A DNA stretch of 64,000 nucleotides, taken from Streptomyces cyaneofuscatus. GTDB taxonomy: Bacteria; Actinomycetota; Actinomycetes; Streptomycetales; Streptomycetaceae. This document shows, piece by piece, positions 51,752 to 61,385 of this stretch (within the stretch, counting starts at the first letter, position 1; the number at the start of each line of letters is the position of its first letter). A program made the position numbers and the translations under genes. The DNA lies in contig NZ_JOEM01000002.1 in NCBI RefSeq assembly GCF_000718135.1, forward strand, positions 248,001 to 312,000. Direction: 5' to 3'. The notes below the pieces were generated by a model. The model was not told where the DNA came from. It did not search any database and saw only the letters and a list, made by a program, of their open reading frames with translations.

Positions 51752-52531
51752 TCAGTGCACCGAGAACCCGCCGTCCACGAACAACGACTGCCCGGTGACG
51801 TACGCCGATGAGCGCCCCGCCAGGAACACCGCCGCCCCGGCGAAGTCCTCCGCGAGCCCGTTGCGGCCGACCATCGTCCGGGCGGCCAGCGACGCCACCT
51901 TTTCCGGGTCCGACTGGAGGCGCGCGTTCAGCGGGGTCAGCACGAACCCCGGGACCAGGGTGTTCACGGTGACGCCGTACGGAGACCACGCCTCGGCCTG
52001 CGACCGGGCCAGCGACTCCAGCCCGCCCTTGGACACCCCGTACGCACCGCTGCTCACAAAGGCGCGGTGGGCCTGCTGCGAGCTGACATGAATGATCCGC
52101 CCGTAACCCCGCTCGGCCATCCCGGGCCCGAACCGCTGCCCCAGCAGGAACGGCGCCTTGAGGTTCACGGCCATGGTGGTGTCCCAGACGTCCTCACCCA
52201 GCTCGTCCATGGGCGGCCGCAGGTTGATCCCGGCGCAGTTGACGAGGATGTCCGGCTCCCCGAAAGCGGCCACCACCCCGTCGGCGGCGGCCCGCACACC
52301 CTCACCGGTCCCCAGATCGGCGCTCACCCAGGCGGCCCGGCACTCGGCGGCCGCCAACTCGTCGACGGTCGCCTTCAGTTCACTCTCCCGGCGGGCCACC
52401 ACGACCACACGCGCCCCGGCCCGGGCGAGCGCCCCGGTGATGGCCCGCCCGATCCCGGAGCTGCCGCCGGTCACGACGGCGACCCGGTCGGCCAGCGAGA
52501 ACAGGTCGGAAACATAGCTCTGAGCACTCAT
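51752..52531 (-). CDS. Short-chain dehydrogenase/reductase (gluconate 5-dehydrogenase-like)
   Basis: A 259-residue classical SDR: TGGSSGIGRAI near residue 21, NCAGINLRPP, catalytic Ser in IIHVSSQQAHRA, Tyr-x3-Lys in SGAYGVSKGGLE, and the C-terminal YVTGQSLFVDGGFSVH. An Arg-rich loop after strand 2 (VVVVARRESEL) suggests NADPH. It resembles gluconate 5-dehydrogenases and FabG-like enzymes. ATG at 52529-52531. It converges with the Clp-N gene and has no operon partner. Confidence 0.88.
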   Translation of the reverse strand: MSAQSYVSDLFSLADRVAVVTGGSSGIGRAITGALARAGARVVVVARRESELKATVDELAAAECRAAWVSADLGTGEGVRAAADGVVAAFGEPDILVNCAGINLRPPMDELGEDVWDTTMAVNLKAPFLLGQRFGPGMAERGYGRIIHVSSQQAHRAFVSSGAYGVSKGGLESLARSQAEAWSPYGVTVNTLVPGFVLTPLNARLQSDPEKVASLAARTMVGRNGLAEDFAGAAVFLAGRSSAYVTGQSLFVDGGFSVH

Positions 52532-52682
52532 GTTCGTACCCTAGGACATCGGTTTCCGCCCGCTCGGTGCCACCTGCGGTCCGGGGTGGGCGGAGGCTGT
52601 CCGGGGTGGTCGCCGGCCCGGCCCCCGGCGGGGTCCGCGCGCCCTGTGGTGCGGAACCTGGCAAGGGTGGGACCCTAGTGGT

Positions 52683-53123
52683 ATGAACATCCCTTTCTTG
52701 GACAACTGGCGTAAGCGTCAGGGCAGTACGCAGGGGCACGCGCTCGCGGCCGCCGTCGAAGCTGATCCCGACGGTGTGGCCGAGCTGCTCGCCGAATGCG
52801 AACTGCTGCGTGCCCGGGCGGGGCAGCAAGGACTCGAACTCGACGACAGCCCGGCCTCGTTGTCCGCGCTCGACCAGCTGCCGCCGCGCTGGCGCGACGA
52901 CCCCGAGGAGCTGCCCTGGCTGGGCAACGACGCCGGGCTCTACCTGGGCACCGTCATCGTGCGCACCGTCCCGGGGGCGGCGTGGGACATCTGGCCGAGC
53001 GGGCAGCCCGTGGTGCGGCTGGAGTCCGGGCGGGAGATCGACGTCGTCGCCGCCGGGCTGGACTGGGCCATGACCGGTAGCCCCGAGCTCTCGCAGGTGT
53101 ACGCGGAGTCGGCCGAGAACTGA
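52683..53123 (+). CDS. Conserved hypothetical protein (DUF6278-like)
   Basis: A 146-residue soluble protein opening with MNIPFLDNWRKRQ and containing ALAAAVEADPDGVAELLAEC and a C-terminal WLGNDAGLYLGTVIVRTVPG, IWPSGQPVVRLESGREIDVV region. It appears to be the Streptomyces family named DUF6278; no function is known. Codon bias is typical. It stands alone upstream of the glutamate importer, with a 14-bp tandem repeat just after its stop. Confidence 0.65.
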   Translation: MNIPFLDNWRKRQGSTQGHALAAAVEADPDGVAELLAECELLRARAGQQGLELDDSPASLSALDQLPPRWRDDPEELPWLGNDAGLYLGTVIVRTVPGAAWDIWPSGQPVVRLESGREIDVVAAGLDWAMTGSPELSQVYAESAEN

Positions 53124-53134
53124 TCGCTACGGCC

Positions 53135-53162
53135 GGGAGCTCATCACCGGGAGCTCATCACC
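53135..53162. repeat. 14-bp tandem duplication
   Basis: GGGAGCTCATCACC occurs twice in direct succession (53135-53148, 53149-53162), 12 bases after the stop of the preceding gene and in the upstream region of gluA. Confidence 0.85.
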
Positions 53163-53274
53163 AAGAGAGATAAACAGCCTTATGTGCCATTTGAGCGTGT
53201 CGGGTGCGAAGTCCCTTTCCGGGCTGCATAGTTTGCGCTGACCTCGACACAGCGACAAGTGGGTAGGGCAGCGC

Positions 53275-54018
53275 ATGGCCGTCGATCCGTTGATCGAACT
53301 GAGGGACGTCAACAAACACTTCGGAGAGTTGCACGTACTTCAGGACATCAATCTCACCGTCGGCCGCGGGGAGGTGGTGGTGGTCATCGGCCCCTCCGGC
53401 TCCGGGAAATCGACCCTGTGCCGGGCGGTCAACCGGCTGGAGACGATCGAGTCCGGTTCCATCCTGATCGACGGCAAGCCCCTCCCCGCGGAGGGCAAGG
53501 GCCTGGCCCAGCTCCGCGCCGAAGTCGGCATGGTCTTCCAGTCGTTCAACCTCTTCGCCCACAAGACCGTGCTGGCCAATGTGTCCCTGGCCCAGCTCAA
53601 GGTCCGCAAGCGCAAGAAGGAGGAGGCCGACCGGCGCTCCCGGGAACTGCTGGAGCGGGTCGGCCTCGCCTCCCAGGCCGACAAGTTCCCCGTCCAGCTC
53701 TCCGGCGGCCAGCAGCAGCGCGTGGCGATCGCCCGCGCTCTCGCCATGGACCCCAAGGCACTGCTCTTCGACGAGCCCACCTCGGCGCTCGACCCGGAGA
53801 TGATCAACGAGGTGCTGGAGGTCATGCAGCAGCTTGCGCAGGAGGGCATGACCATGGTCGTGGTCACCCACGAGATGGGCTTCGCCCGGTCCGCCGCCAA
53901 CCGCGTCGTCTTCATGGCCGACGGCCGCGTGGTCGAGGACCGTACCCCGGAGGACTTCTTCACCGCCCCGGAGAGCGACCGTGCCAAGGACTTCCTGTCC
54001 AAGATCCTCAAGCACTGA
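53275..54018 (+). CDS. gluA: Glutamate/amino-acid ABC transporter ATPase
   Basis: A 247-residue polar amino-acid importer ATPase: Walker [10 protein letters not shown] near residue 39, Q-loop [12 protein letters not shown], signature LSGGQQQR near 145, Walker [15 protein letters not shown] and [11 protein letters not shown]. It heads the four-gene order ATPase, binding protein, permease, permease that matches gluABCD of Streptomyces and Corynebacterium. ATG 53275 follows a TAGGGC stretch. In S. coelicolor the glu operon is controlled by AfsQ1; I could not find a convincing box here. Confidence 0.92.
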   Translation: MAVDPLIELRDVNKHFGELHVLQDINLTVGRGEVVVVIGPSGSGKSTLCRAVNRLETIESGSILIDGKPLPAEGKGLAQLRAEVGMVFQSFNLFAHKTVLANVSLAQLKVRKRKKEEADRRSRELLERVGLASQADKFPVQLSGGQQQRVAIARALAMDPKALLFDEPTSALDPEMINEVLEVMQQLAQEGMTMVVVTHEMGFARSAANRVVFMADGRVVEDRTPEDFFTAPESDRAKDFLSKILKH

Positions 54019-54031
54019 CAGGGGGCCCTTC

Positions 54032-54973
54032 GTGTCGCGTACCCACACCTTGCCCACCAGCAGTGCCCGCCGCCGCGGCGCCGCCCTCGCCCTCTGCCTC
54101 CTGCTCACCGTGCTCGCCGCGGCCTGCGGCAAGGAGGGCAGCCCGCCGGTCAAGGGACCGGCGCCCGAGGCGCTGCCCGTCTACCCAGTGGACCAGGGCT
54201 TCGAACTGCCCGCGTCGCCCACCTGGCGGAAGGCGGAGCGGCGCGGCTACCTGATCGTCGGCGCCAAGGAGGACCAGCCCTATCTGGGCGAGAAGGACCC
54301 CGCCAGCGGCGTCTACTCCGGCTTCGACATCGAGATCGCCCGGATGATGGCGGCCTCCCTCGGCTTCGAACCGAAGACCATCCGTTTCCGGACGATCGCC
54401 TCCGCGAACCGCGAGACCGCCCTCCAGAACGGCCAGATCGACTACTACGTCGGCACCTACACCATCAACGACATGCGCAAGAAGCTCGTCGGCTTCGCCG
54501 GCCCCTACTACATGGCGGGCCAGGGACTCCTGGTGCGTACCGACGAGAACGACATCAAGGGCCCCCAGGACCTCGACGGCAGGACGGTCTGCTCGGCGGC
54601 CGGCTCCACGCCCTACCAGCGCATCGCCGAGGACTTCCCCAAGGCGGTGCTCGTCGCCTACGACACGTACTCGATCTGCGTCGACAACCTGCTGACCTTC
54701 CAGGTCGACGCCGTCACCACCGACGACGCGATCCTGCTGGGCTTCGCGGCCAAGGCGCCCGACGAGATGAAGGTCGTCGGCAAGCCGTTCTCCGAGGAGC
54801 CGTACGGCATCGGCGTACCGCGCAACGACAACGCGCTGCGGGGCGCCCTCAACGACGCGCTGGAGGCGAACGAGAAGAACGGCAACTGGAAGAAGGCGTT
54901 CGAGGCGACGCTGGGGCGCTCCGGCGTGCCCGCGCCGACCCCGCCGCCCATCGACCGCTACCCGGCGAACTGA
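54032..54973 (+). CDS. gluB: Glutamate-binding lipoprotein
   Basis: A 313-residue SBP_bac_3 binding protein. The signal peptide ends in a lipobox (LTVLAAACG). The mature domain shows [74 protein letters not shown] and [13 protein letters not shown], all matching GluB-type proteins. GTG 54032 follows AGGGGG at 54020-54025, 13 bp after gluA. It captures glutamate (perhaps aspartate or glutamine) outside the membrane. Confidence 0.9.
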   Translation: MSRTHTLPTSSARRRGAALALCLLLTVLAAACGKEGSPPVKGPAPEALPVYPVDQGFELPASPTWRKAERRGYLIVGAKEDQPYLGEKDPASGVYSGFDIEIARMMAASLGFEPKTIRFRTIASANRETALQNGQIDYYVGTYTINDMRKKLVGFAGPYYMAGQGLLVRTDENDIKGPQDLDGRTVCSAAGSTPYQRIAEDFPKAVLVAYDTYSICVDNLLTFQVDAVTTDDAILLGFAAKAPDEMKVVGKPFSEEPYGIGVPRNDNALRGALNDALEANEKNGNWKKAFEATLGRSGVPAPTPPPIDRYPAN

Positions 54974-54989
54974 GGGGACGGCGCCACCC

Positions 54990-55634
54990 ATGGACGTACT
55001 GACAGACAACTTCTCCCTCTACGGCGAGGGCTTCCTCGGCACCGTCGAGCTGACGGTCTACTCCTCGGCCCTCGCCCTCGCCCTCGGCTTCGTGATGGCC
55101 TCCTTCCGCGTCGCGCCCGTAGGCTCACTGCGGGTGCTGGGCACGGTCTGGGTGACCGTGCTGCGCAACACCCCGCTGACACTGCTGTTCTTCGCGGTCC
55201 TCCTCGGCCTGCCCCGCTTCGGCCTCGTACTGCCCTTCCAGCTCTTCGCCGTCCTGGCGCTCGGCTGCTACACCTCCGCGTTCATCTGCGAGGTGCTGCG
55301 CTCCGGCATCAACACCGTGCCCACCGGCCAGGGCGAGGCCGCCCGCAGCCTCGGGATGACCTTCGGGCAGACCTTGAACCAGGTCGTCCTGCCGCAGGCC
55401 TTCCGCTCGGTGATCCCGCCGGTCGGCTCCACCCTGATCGCGCTGGCCAAGAACTCCGCGATCGCCGGCGCGTTCAGCGTCACCGAACTCCTCGGCACCT
55501 ACCGGACGCTCAACGAGCTGGGCTACAGCATCATCTGGACGTTCATCTGGATCGCCGTCGGCTACCTGATCATCACCCTCACCATCAGTGCGCTCTTCAA
55601 CGTGATGGAGAAGCGCTGGGGAGTCGCACGATGA
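54990..55634 (+). CDS. gluC: Glutamate ABC transporter permease
   Basis: A 214-residue permease of the His/Glu/Gln/Arg/opine family with about five spans. The family signature GFLGTVELTVYSSALALALG at the start and the coupling loop GQGEAARSLGMTFGQTLNQVVLPQAFR-type segment (here GEAARSLGMTFGQTL and VVLPQAFRSVIPP) are present. It follows gluB by 16 bp and overlaps gluD by ATGA. Confidence 0.92.
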   Translation: MDVLTDNFSLYGEGFLGTVELTVYSSALALALGFVMASFRVAPVGSLRVLGTVWVTVLRNTPLTLLFFAVLLGLPRFGLVLPFQLFAVLALGCYTSAFICEVLRSGINTVPTGQGEAARSLGMTFGQTLNQVVLPQAFRSVIPPVGSTLIALAKNSAIAGAFSVTELLGTYRTLNELGYSIIWTFIWIAVGYLIITLTISALFNVMEKRWGVAR

Positions 55635-56497
55635 CCCATGTCCCCTCGGCCACTGCGCTCTACGACATCCCGGGGCCGCAGGCCCGTAAACGGCATCTCC
55701 TGTACGGGATCGCCTCGACGGCCGTGATCCTCGCCCTCGTCGGCTGGATCATCTATCTGCTCTTCGACACCGACCAGTTCACCGCCGAGAAGTGGCGCCC
55801 CTTCGAGTACAAGGGCATCCAGGAACTGCTCCTGCGGGGCCTCGGCAACACGCTCAAGGCGTTCGCGTACGCCGCCGTCCTCTCCCTCGCCCTCGGTGCG
55901 GTCCTCGCGGTCGGCCGGCTCTCCGTGCACCGCCCGGTGCGCTGGATCTCGACGCTGCTGGTCGAGTTCTTCCGGGCCATGCCGGTGCTGGTGATGATCT
56001 TCTTCATCTTCGTGGCGCTGAAGGTCCAGGCCCTGCCCGCCCTGGTCGCCGGGCTGACCCTCTACAACGGCTCGGTCCTCGCGGAGGTCTTCCGCACCGG
56101 GATCAACTCCGTGGACCGGGGCCAGCGGGAGGCCGCGTACGCCCTCGGGATGCGCAAGACCCAGGTCACGACGTTCGTCCTGGCCCCCCAGGCCGTGCGC
56201 GCGATGCTGCCGACCATCATCAGTCAGCTGGTGGTCGCCCTCAAGGACACCTCACTGGGTTACCTGATCACCTACGAGGAATTCCTCCACGCGGGAAAGC
56301 TGATCGCGTCGAATCTCGACTACGATCTTCCCTTCATCCCTGTCGTGATGGTGATCTCTCCGATCTACATCGGCATGTGCATGTTGCTCTCGTGGTTCGC
56401 CACCTGGGTGGCGCGAAGGCAGCGGCGCAATCCGAAGACGGAGGCGGTGGGGGTGGCCCCGGCCGAGCCGGGGAAGCTGCTGCCGGGAGGGCAGTAG
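55631..56497 (+). CDS. gluD: Glutamate ABC transporter permease
   Basis: A 288-residue second permease. It differs from GluC by a longer N-terminus with an extra span (LLYGIASTAVILALVGWIIY) and a charged C-terminal tail. The coupling motif is REAAYALGMRKTQVTTFVLA, PQAVRAMLP. With GluC it would form the heterodimeric channel. The ATGA overlap ensures equal synthesis. The downstream gene is convergent. Confidence 0.92.
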   Translation: MTHVPSATALYDIPGPQARKRHLLYGIASTAVILALVGWIIYLLFDTDQFTAEKWRPFEYKGIQELLLRGLGNTLKAFAYAAVLSLALGAVLAVGRLSVHRPVRWISTLLVEFFRAMPVLVMIFFIFVALKVQALPALVAGLTLYNGSVLAEVFRTGINSVDRGQREAAYALGMRKTQVTTFVLAPQAVRAMLPTIISQLVVALKDTSLGYLITYEEFLHAGKLIASNLDYDLPFIPVVMVISPIYIGMCMLLSWFATWVARRQRRNPKTEAVGVAPAEPGKLLPGGQ

Positions 56498-56529
56498 CGG
56501 AGCATGCCCCGCCCGGCAGCAGTCGGTGA

Positions 56530-58128
56530 TCACTTCTCGCGCAGCGGGACCGAGAGATGACTCGGGTCCGAGGCGGGCGAGGAGAAGGTCAGCTGCGCGC
56601 CGGTCGGGTTGTGCTCGATGTACAGCGGATCGACGGTGTCGATCACCAGGGCGAGCCGGTGACCGGCCGGGACGTCGTAGGCCGTGGAGAACAGCTCCAG
56701 GTCGACGGGGAACGGCCGGCCCGGCGTCTGCGCGTGGAACGTGTACGGGGCGTTGCTGACCAGCTTGCCCACGCCGAGCGGGCCGACGTCGTAGAGGTAC
56801 GCGACGAAGGTGCCGCTCGACTTCGTGCTGGTGACCGTGGTGTGCAGCTCCGCCGTGCCCCGGACGCGCTGCTCGGAGCCGTACCGCTCCGACTGCCACA
56901 CGCTCGCGAAGGTGCGCGGCAGAAGGGGTACGGAGACGGTCGGCGGCAGCTTCAGGAACTGGTCCAGCGCGTTGGAGAGCAGCGTGATGCCCCCGTTGGC
57001 GCCCGAATCGACGTTCGCCCAGACCTTCTTCGTACCGTCGAGCTGTATACGGTTCTTCGCCGCGCCCACCGACTTCCAGTCCGCGTACCCCTCGTACCCC
57101 TTGTCGGTACGGGACTTGAGCTGGACGGGCTGCTCGGTGTCGATGCCGTTGCGCTCGCCCTTGAGGTAGCGGTCGAACCAGCGGCGGGTGCTCGTCCAGG
57201 TGTCGTTGGGCAGCCCGAACAGGCCGGTCAGCTCGGCGGTCGCGTGGTCGCCGGGGCGGAACTCCAGCCGCTTGGGGCCGGTGAGCTTCTCGTAGAACGA
57301 GGCGTACTGGTTGGGCGGGAAGATCGTGTCGCCCCAGGCGTTGCCCATCATGATGGCGGCGCCGTTGGTGTTGATCTTGTCGAGGTGGGTCGCGGGGGAG
57401 CGCTTGGCGCCCCAGGCGATCATCTCCGGTTCCTTGGCCAGGTTGGAGCCGAGGAAGTCCTTGAGCGTCTGCGAGAGTTCGTCGCTGGGGCGGCCGGTGA
57501 TCAGCCCGGCGCCGCCGAGCAGGGCCGCTGCCTGGAGGTGCTGGGTCCGGCCGCTGTAGATGGAGTCGATCAGGTCGGCCCAGCCGCTGAGCGCGGCCAC
57601 TGCCTTGATCCGCGAGTCGTGCCCGGCGGCCAGCAGGCTGATGCCCGCCCCGTAACTGACCCCGCCCATGCCGATCCGATCCGGGTCGGCCGAGGTGTTG
57701 GCCAGCGCCCAGTCGATGACGGCGGAGGCGTCCGCGATGTCCGGCGGACCGGCCACCTCGATCTTCCCGCCGGAGAGCCAGAAGCCGCGCGAGGTGTAAC
57801 TCACCACCACATAACCGGAGTCGGCGAGCTTCTGGGCCTGCGCCAGATACTCGATCTGAGGCATGGCCCAGCTGGTCGGGAAGACGATGAGGGGGTGCTT
57901 CGCCCCGGCCGGCGCTCCGGACGGTCTGAACACATTGCCCTTGAGCGTGATGCCCCCGGAGCCGGGGATGTCGTGGAACGTCAGGCCCGGCGCGGAGGCG
58001 GCGCTCGCGGGGGCGGTTGCGGGCGCGGCTCCCGCCGCCGGAGCCGCGCCGAGGGCGGCTCCGGTCAGCAGGACGGCGGCGGTGGTGATCGAAGCGGTGG
58101 TGCGCAGTGCCGGTTTCGGACGTACCAC
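56530..58128 (-). CDS. Secreted CocE/S15-type alpha/beta hydrolase (X-Pro dipeptidyl-peptidase-like)
   Basis: A 532-residue exported enzyme. A Sec-type signal peptide (residues 1-about 45, Ala-rich, ending in AAPAAGAAPA-like sequence) precedes a catalytic alpha/beta domain with DPDRIGMGGVSYGAGISLL (Ser in GVSYG), MGNAWGDTIFPPNQ (acid region) and RPGDHATAELTG (His), and a C-terminal jelly-roll (about 380-532: HTTVTSTKSSGTFVAYLYDV, AGHRLALVIDTVDPLYIEHN). Related proteins cleave X-Pro peptides or esters. GTG at 58126-58128 follows GAGGAG. Confidence 0.87.
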   Translation of the reverse strand: MVRPKPALRTTASITTAAVLLTGAALGAAPAAGAAPATAPASAASAPGLTFHDIPGSGGITLKGNVFRPSGAPAGAKHPLIVFPTSWAMPQIEYLAQAQKLADSGYVVVSYTSRGFWLSGGKIEVAGPPDIADASAVIDWALANTSADPDRIGMGGVSYGAGISLLAAGHDSRIKAVAALSGWADLIDSIYSGRTQHLQAAALLGGAGLITGRPSDELSQTLKDFLGSNLAKEPEMIAWGAKRSPATHLDKINTNGAAIMMGNAWGDTIFPPNQYASFYEKLTGPKRLEFRPGDHATAELTGLFGLPNDTWTSTRRWFDRYLKGERNGIDTEQPVQLKSRTDKGYEGYADWKSVGAAKNRIQLDGTKKVWANVDSGANGGITLLSNALDQFLKLPPTVSVPLLPRTFASVWQSERYGSEQRVRGTAELHTTVTSTKSSGTFVAYLYDVGPLGVGKLVSNAPYTFHAQTPGRPFPVDLELFSTAYDVPAGHRLALVIDTVDPLYIEHNPTGAQLTFSSPASDPSHLSVPLREK

Positions 58129-58167
58129 GGGTCACTCCTCACGCGTGTCAGTGCAAAGTGACCCGAC

Positions 58168-58222
58168 GGTAACCCCGGTTGTTTACCGCTGGTAACTATC
58201 GGGTGTGTTGCGTGAAGGTAAC
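58168..58222. promoter_or_regulatory. Three GGTAAC repeats upstream of the secreted hydrolase gene
   Basis: GGTAAC occurs at 58168, 58191 and 58217 (23 and 26 bp apart), and TTACC-GCT-GGTAA forms a small palindrome around the middle copy. They lie 40-95 bases before the hydrolase start, where a regulator could bind. No regulator can be named. Confidence 0.4.
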
Positions 58223-58277
58223 GATTGTTGGACGTGGTGTCAGTAGGCCTTCCGTCGTACGGAGGTGAGCGGGCGGC

Positions 58278-59471
58278 TCACTTCAGCGCGCTCTTCGCCT
58301 GCCAGTCGGCCCAGGACACGTTCCACGCGCCGTACCCGTTGCCCTCGGCGACCGTGCCCTTGGCGTCGGCGCCGGTGATCTCGAACGGGTCGCCCACCCG
58401 CACCTGCCCGTAGAGCGCGGCCGCGTTCGCGTCGCTCATCCCGAGACAGCCCGAGCTGCGGTTGGCGTTGCCGAAGTAGCCCGCGTTCCACGGCGCGGCG
58501 TGCGCGTACATCCCCGACCAGGTCAGCCGCATCGAGTAGTCGACCATCTTGTCGTAGGCGTCGCCGAGGCCCACCGTCTCGGAGCGCATGTTGATCGTGC
58601 CCTCCTTGGACATCAGGACGGCCGTGCCCCGCCAGGACGCCTTGTCGCCGCCCGGGGTGCCACCCGACATCGGCGCCTGGAACACCTGCTTGCCGTCGCG
58701 GTGGAGGGAGAGGCGGTGCCCGTCGAGGTCGACCTTGACCACCTGGGCGGCGCCGATGGTGAACGTCGTGGCGTAGTCACGGACGAACCAGCCGCCGTCC
58801 GCGCCCGTGTCGATGCCGTTCAGCTCGGCGGCCAGCGTGACCTTCGTACCCGGCTTCCAGTACTCCTCGGGCCGCCAGTCGACGCGGTCCTTGCCCGAGT
58901 AGTCCTGCAGCCAGCCCCAGGAGCCCTCGGTGTCGTTCGACGTGGACACCTGCAGGGCCTTCTCCACCGCCGCCTTGTTCTTCACCGGGTGGTCGAAGAC
59001 GACCGACAGCGGCTGGGCGATCCCGACCGTGGTGTTCTTGCCCGGCGCGAGCGACAGCTTGTTCACCTTCTCCGCCTCGGCGGTCGAGAAGGTGGCGGTG
59101 TCGCTGCCGCCGTCCGCGTCCTTCGCCTCGACCGTGTACGCGGTTCCGGGCGCGGCGACCCGCTCGGATATCCAGGTCCGGCCGTCGGCGGATATCTTCC
59201 CGGCCAGCGCGCCGCCCTTGTCGGCCGTCACCGCGACCGTCTTCAGCTTCCCCTCCGCCAGCGTGACCTTCACCGGTTCACCGGGGGCCGCCGCCTTGCC
59301 CTGGAGATTCACGGAGATGCTGGTCGCGGGCGCCTTGCCGTCCCCGCCCTCCTGCGCGGCGGAGCCGGACGCGCCACCGCCCGAACAGGCTGTGAGCGCG
59401 GCGGCGAGCAGCGCCGCCGGGACGACGGTCAGGGCGGTACGGCGGTGGATGCGCGGGCGTGGGGAACTCAA
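58278..59471 (-). CDS. L,D-transpeptidase lipoprotein
   Basis: A 397-residue cell-wall enzyme that forms 3-3 peptidoglycan cross-links. A signal sequence ends in a lipobox (ALTACSGGG). Two Ig-like domains (about 50-140 and 145-260) precede a YkuD catalytic domain with HAAPWNAGYFGNANRSSGCLG; Cys342 is the nucleophile. This is the LdtMt2-like layout. The start is a TTG at 59469-59471, chosen because GGAGG lies eight bases before it; the frame continues upstream without a good site. It is divergent from the MurJ-like gene across 168 bp, so both are envelope genes. Confidence 0.88.
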   Translation of the reverse strand: MSSPRPRIHRRTALTVVPAALLAAALTACSGGGASGSAAQEGGDGKAPATSISVNLQGKAAAPGEPVKVTLAEGKLKTVAVTADKGGALAGKISADGRTWISERVAAPGTAYTVEAKDADGGSDTATFSTAEAEKVNKLSLAPGKNTTVGIAQPLSVVFDHPVKNKAAVEKALQVSTSNDTEGSWGWLQDYSGKDRVDWRPEEYWKPGTKVTLAAELNGIDTGADGGWFVRDYATTFTIGAAQVVKVDLDGHRLSLHRDGKQVFQAPMSGGTPGGDKASWRGTAVLMSKEGTINMRSETVGLGDAYDKMVDYSMRLTWSGMYAHAAPWNAGYFGNANRSSGCLGMSDANAAALYGQVRVGDPFEITGADAKGTVAEGNGYGAWNVSWADWQAKSALK

Positions 59472-59639
59472 CGGAAAAACCTCCAGGGCTGCAGGGCTCG
59501 ACAGGGGAGAGGCGATTTCCCCCCTGCCGGGTTCCGTTTCCCCCATGTCGGGTTCGGCCGGTCCCCCCGCCGGACCGGCACCGGACCCTGCGGAGTACCC
59601 TCCACCGTCGGCCAGTACCTCGCAGCGCGGGAGAGACCA

Positions 59640-61373
59640 GTGAGCGGAACCGTCAAGCCCGAGGAGGCGGAAGGGGTCGATGGGCCGGCGGAGTCCGCAG
59701 TGACGCCCGACGGGTCCGCAGTGCCCGAAGAAGCCACGACCGAGCCCGGGATACTCCCGGCCCGGTCCGCCTCCGTCCTGCGCAGCGGGGCCGTGATGGC
59801 GGCGGGCTCCGTCGTCTCCCGCGCCACCGGCTTCGTCCGCTCGGCGGTCGTCCTCGCCGCGCTCGGCACCGGGCTGACCGCCGACGGCTACACGGTCGCC
59901 AACACCGTCCCCAACATCCTCTACATCCTGCTCATCGGCGGCGCGCTCAACGCGGTCTTCGTCCCCGAACTGGTCCGGGCCGCCAAGGAGCACGCCGACG
60001 GCGGAGCCGCGTACACCGACCGGCTGCTCACCCTGTGCACCGTCGGCCTCCTCGCCCTCACCGCGCTCGCCGTGGCGGCGGCGCCCCTGATCGTCGGCCT
60101 CTACACCGACTATGACGGACGCCAGGCCGAGCTGACCGTCGCGCTGGCCCGCTACTGCCTGCCGCAGATCCTCTTCTACGGGCTCTTCACCCTGCTCGGC
60201 CAGGTCCTCAACGCCCGAGGCCGGTTCGGCGCGATGATGTGGACCCCGGTCCTCAACAACATCGTGATCATCGGGGTGTTCGGCCTCTACATCGCCGTCG
60301 CCGCGAGCTCCGGCGGCGCCCTCTCCGACCGGGACGCCCACCTCCTGGGCTGGGGCACCACCGCCGGGATCGCCGTGCAGACCCTCGCGCTGCTTCCCGC
60401 GCTGCGGGCCGCGAAGTTCCGCTGGCGGCCCCGCTTCGACTGGCGCGGCAGCGGACTGACCCGGCCGATGCGCGCGGCCGGCTGGCTCGTCCTGCTGGTG
60501 CTCACCAACCAGCTCGCGTACTGGGTCGTCACCCGGCTCTCCACCACCGCCGGTCAGCAGGCGTTCGAGCAGCAGGTGGCGGGCGGGGCGGGGTATGCCG
60601 CCTACAGCTACGCCTACCAGCTCTGGGTCGTCCCGCAGGGCATCATCACCGTCTCCCTCGTCACCGCGCTGATGCCCCGGATGAGCCGGGCGGCGGCCGA
60701 CGGGGACCTCGCCGGGGTGCGGCGCGATGTCGCGTACGCGCTGCGGACCAGCGCCGCCGTCGTCGTGCCCGCCGCCACCGTGTTCCTGGTCCTCGCACCC
60801 TGGGTGATCGGCTCCGTCTTCGGGTACGGGCGCACCACCGACGCCGACATCACGGTGATGGCCGGAATCATGATGGCGTTCGCCCCCGGACTCATCGCCT
60901 TCTCCGGGCAGTACGTCCTCTCCCGCGGCTTCTACGCGATGAGCGACACCCGCACACCGTTCCTGCTCAACCTCGTGGTCGCCGCCGTCAACGCCGGCCT
61001 CTCGGCGGCCGCCTACTGGGTGCTGCCCGTCCGCTGGGCCGTGACCGGGATGGCCGGAGCGAGCACGGTGGCCTTCGTCGTCGGCTTCGCCGTCACCGGG
61101 TACGTGCTGTCCCGGCGGCTCTCGGGGGCCGGGACCGGGACCCTGCTGCGCTCACCCACCCTCGGCGCCCACCTCAAGCTGATCGCCGCCTGCCTGCCCG
61201 CCGGGGCGCTCGCCTACGGGGCCGCCCGCGCGGCCGAGGGCGCGGGGGACATCGCGGCCGTCGGGGCCGGGACCCTCGCGCTGCTGCTCACGGTGGTGCT
61301 GCTGGCCCGGCCGCTGAGGATCGGTGAGATCACCGCGATGGTGGACGGCGGCCGGGACCGGCTGCGGCGCTGA
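59640..61373 (+). CDS. murJ: MurJ/MviN-type lipid II flippase
   Basis: A 577-residue membrane protein with about 14 spans and a hydrophilic, acidic N-terminal tail of some 50 residues. MurJ features: VVSRATGFVRSAVVLAALG, VANTVPNILYILLIGGALNA and VFVPELVRA, QGIITVSLVTALMPRMSRAA, FYAMSDTRTPF. Such proteins flip lipid-linked peptidoglycan precursors. Streptomyces has more than one MviN homologue, so this may be a paralogue, not the essential one. The start is GTG 59640 after GGGAGAG; the open frame further upstream is non-coding. Confidence 0.85.
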   Translation: MSGTVKPEEAEGVDGPAESAVTPDGSAVPEEATTEPGILPARSASVLRSGAVMAAGSVVSRATGFVRSAVVLAALGTGLTADGYTVANTVPNILYILLIGGALNAVFVPELVRAAKEHADGGAAYTDRLLTLCTVGLLALTALAVAAAPLIVGLYTDYDGRQAELTVALARYCLPQILFYGLFTLLGQVLNARGRFGAMMWTPVLNNIVIIGVFGLYIAVAASSGGALSDRDAHLLGWGTTAGIAVQTLALLPALRAAKFRWRPRFDWRGSGLTRPMRAAGWLVLLVLTNQLAYWVVTRLSTTAGQQAFEQQVAGGAGYAAYSYAYQLWVVPQGIITVSLVTALMPRMSRAAADGDLAGVRRDVAYALRTSAAVVVPAATVFLVLAPWVIGSVFGYGRTTDADITVMAGIMMAFAPGLIAFSGQYVLSRGFYAMSDTRTPFLLNLVVAAVNAGLSAAAYWVLPVRWAVTGMAGASTVAFVVGFAVTGYVLSRRLSGAGTGTLLRSPTLGAHLKLIAACLPAGALAYGAARAAEGAGDIAAVGAGTLALLLTVVLLARPLRIGEITAMVDGGRDRLRR

Positions 61374-61385
61374 GGCCGGACCCGG

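Noticed and set aside
53124..53274. AfsQ1 or PhoP boxes upstream of gluA
   Set aside because: No pair of GTNAC sites six bases apart and no GTTCACC direct repeats could be found on either strand.
58500..59639. N-terminal extension of the MurJ-like protein
   Set aside because: The open frame before 59640 runs antisense to the L,D-transpeptidase gene and lacks coding bias; GTG 59640 has a ribosome-binding site and precedes the conserved region.
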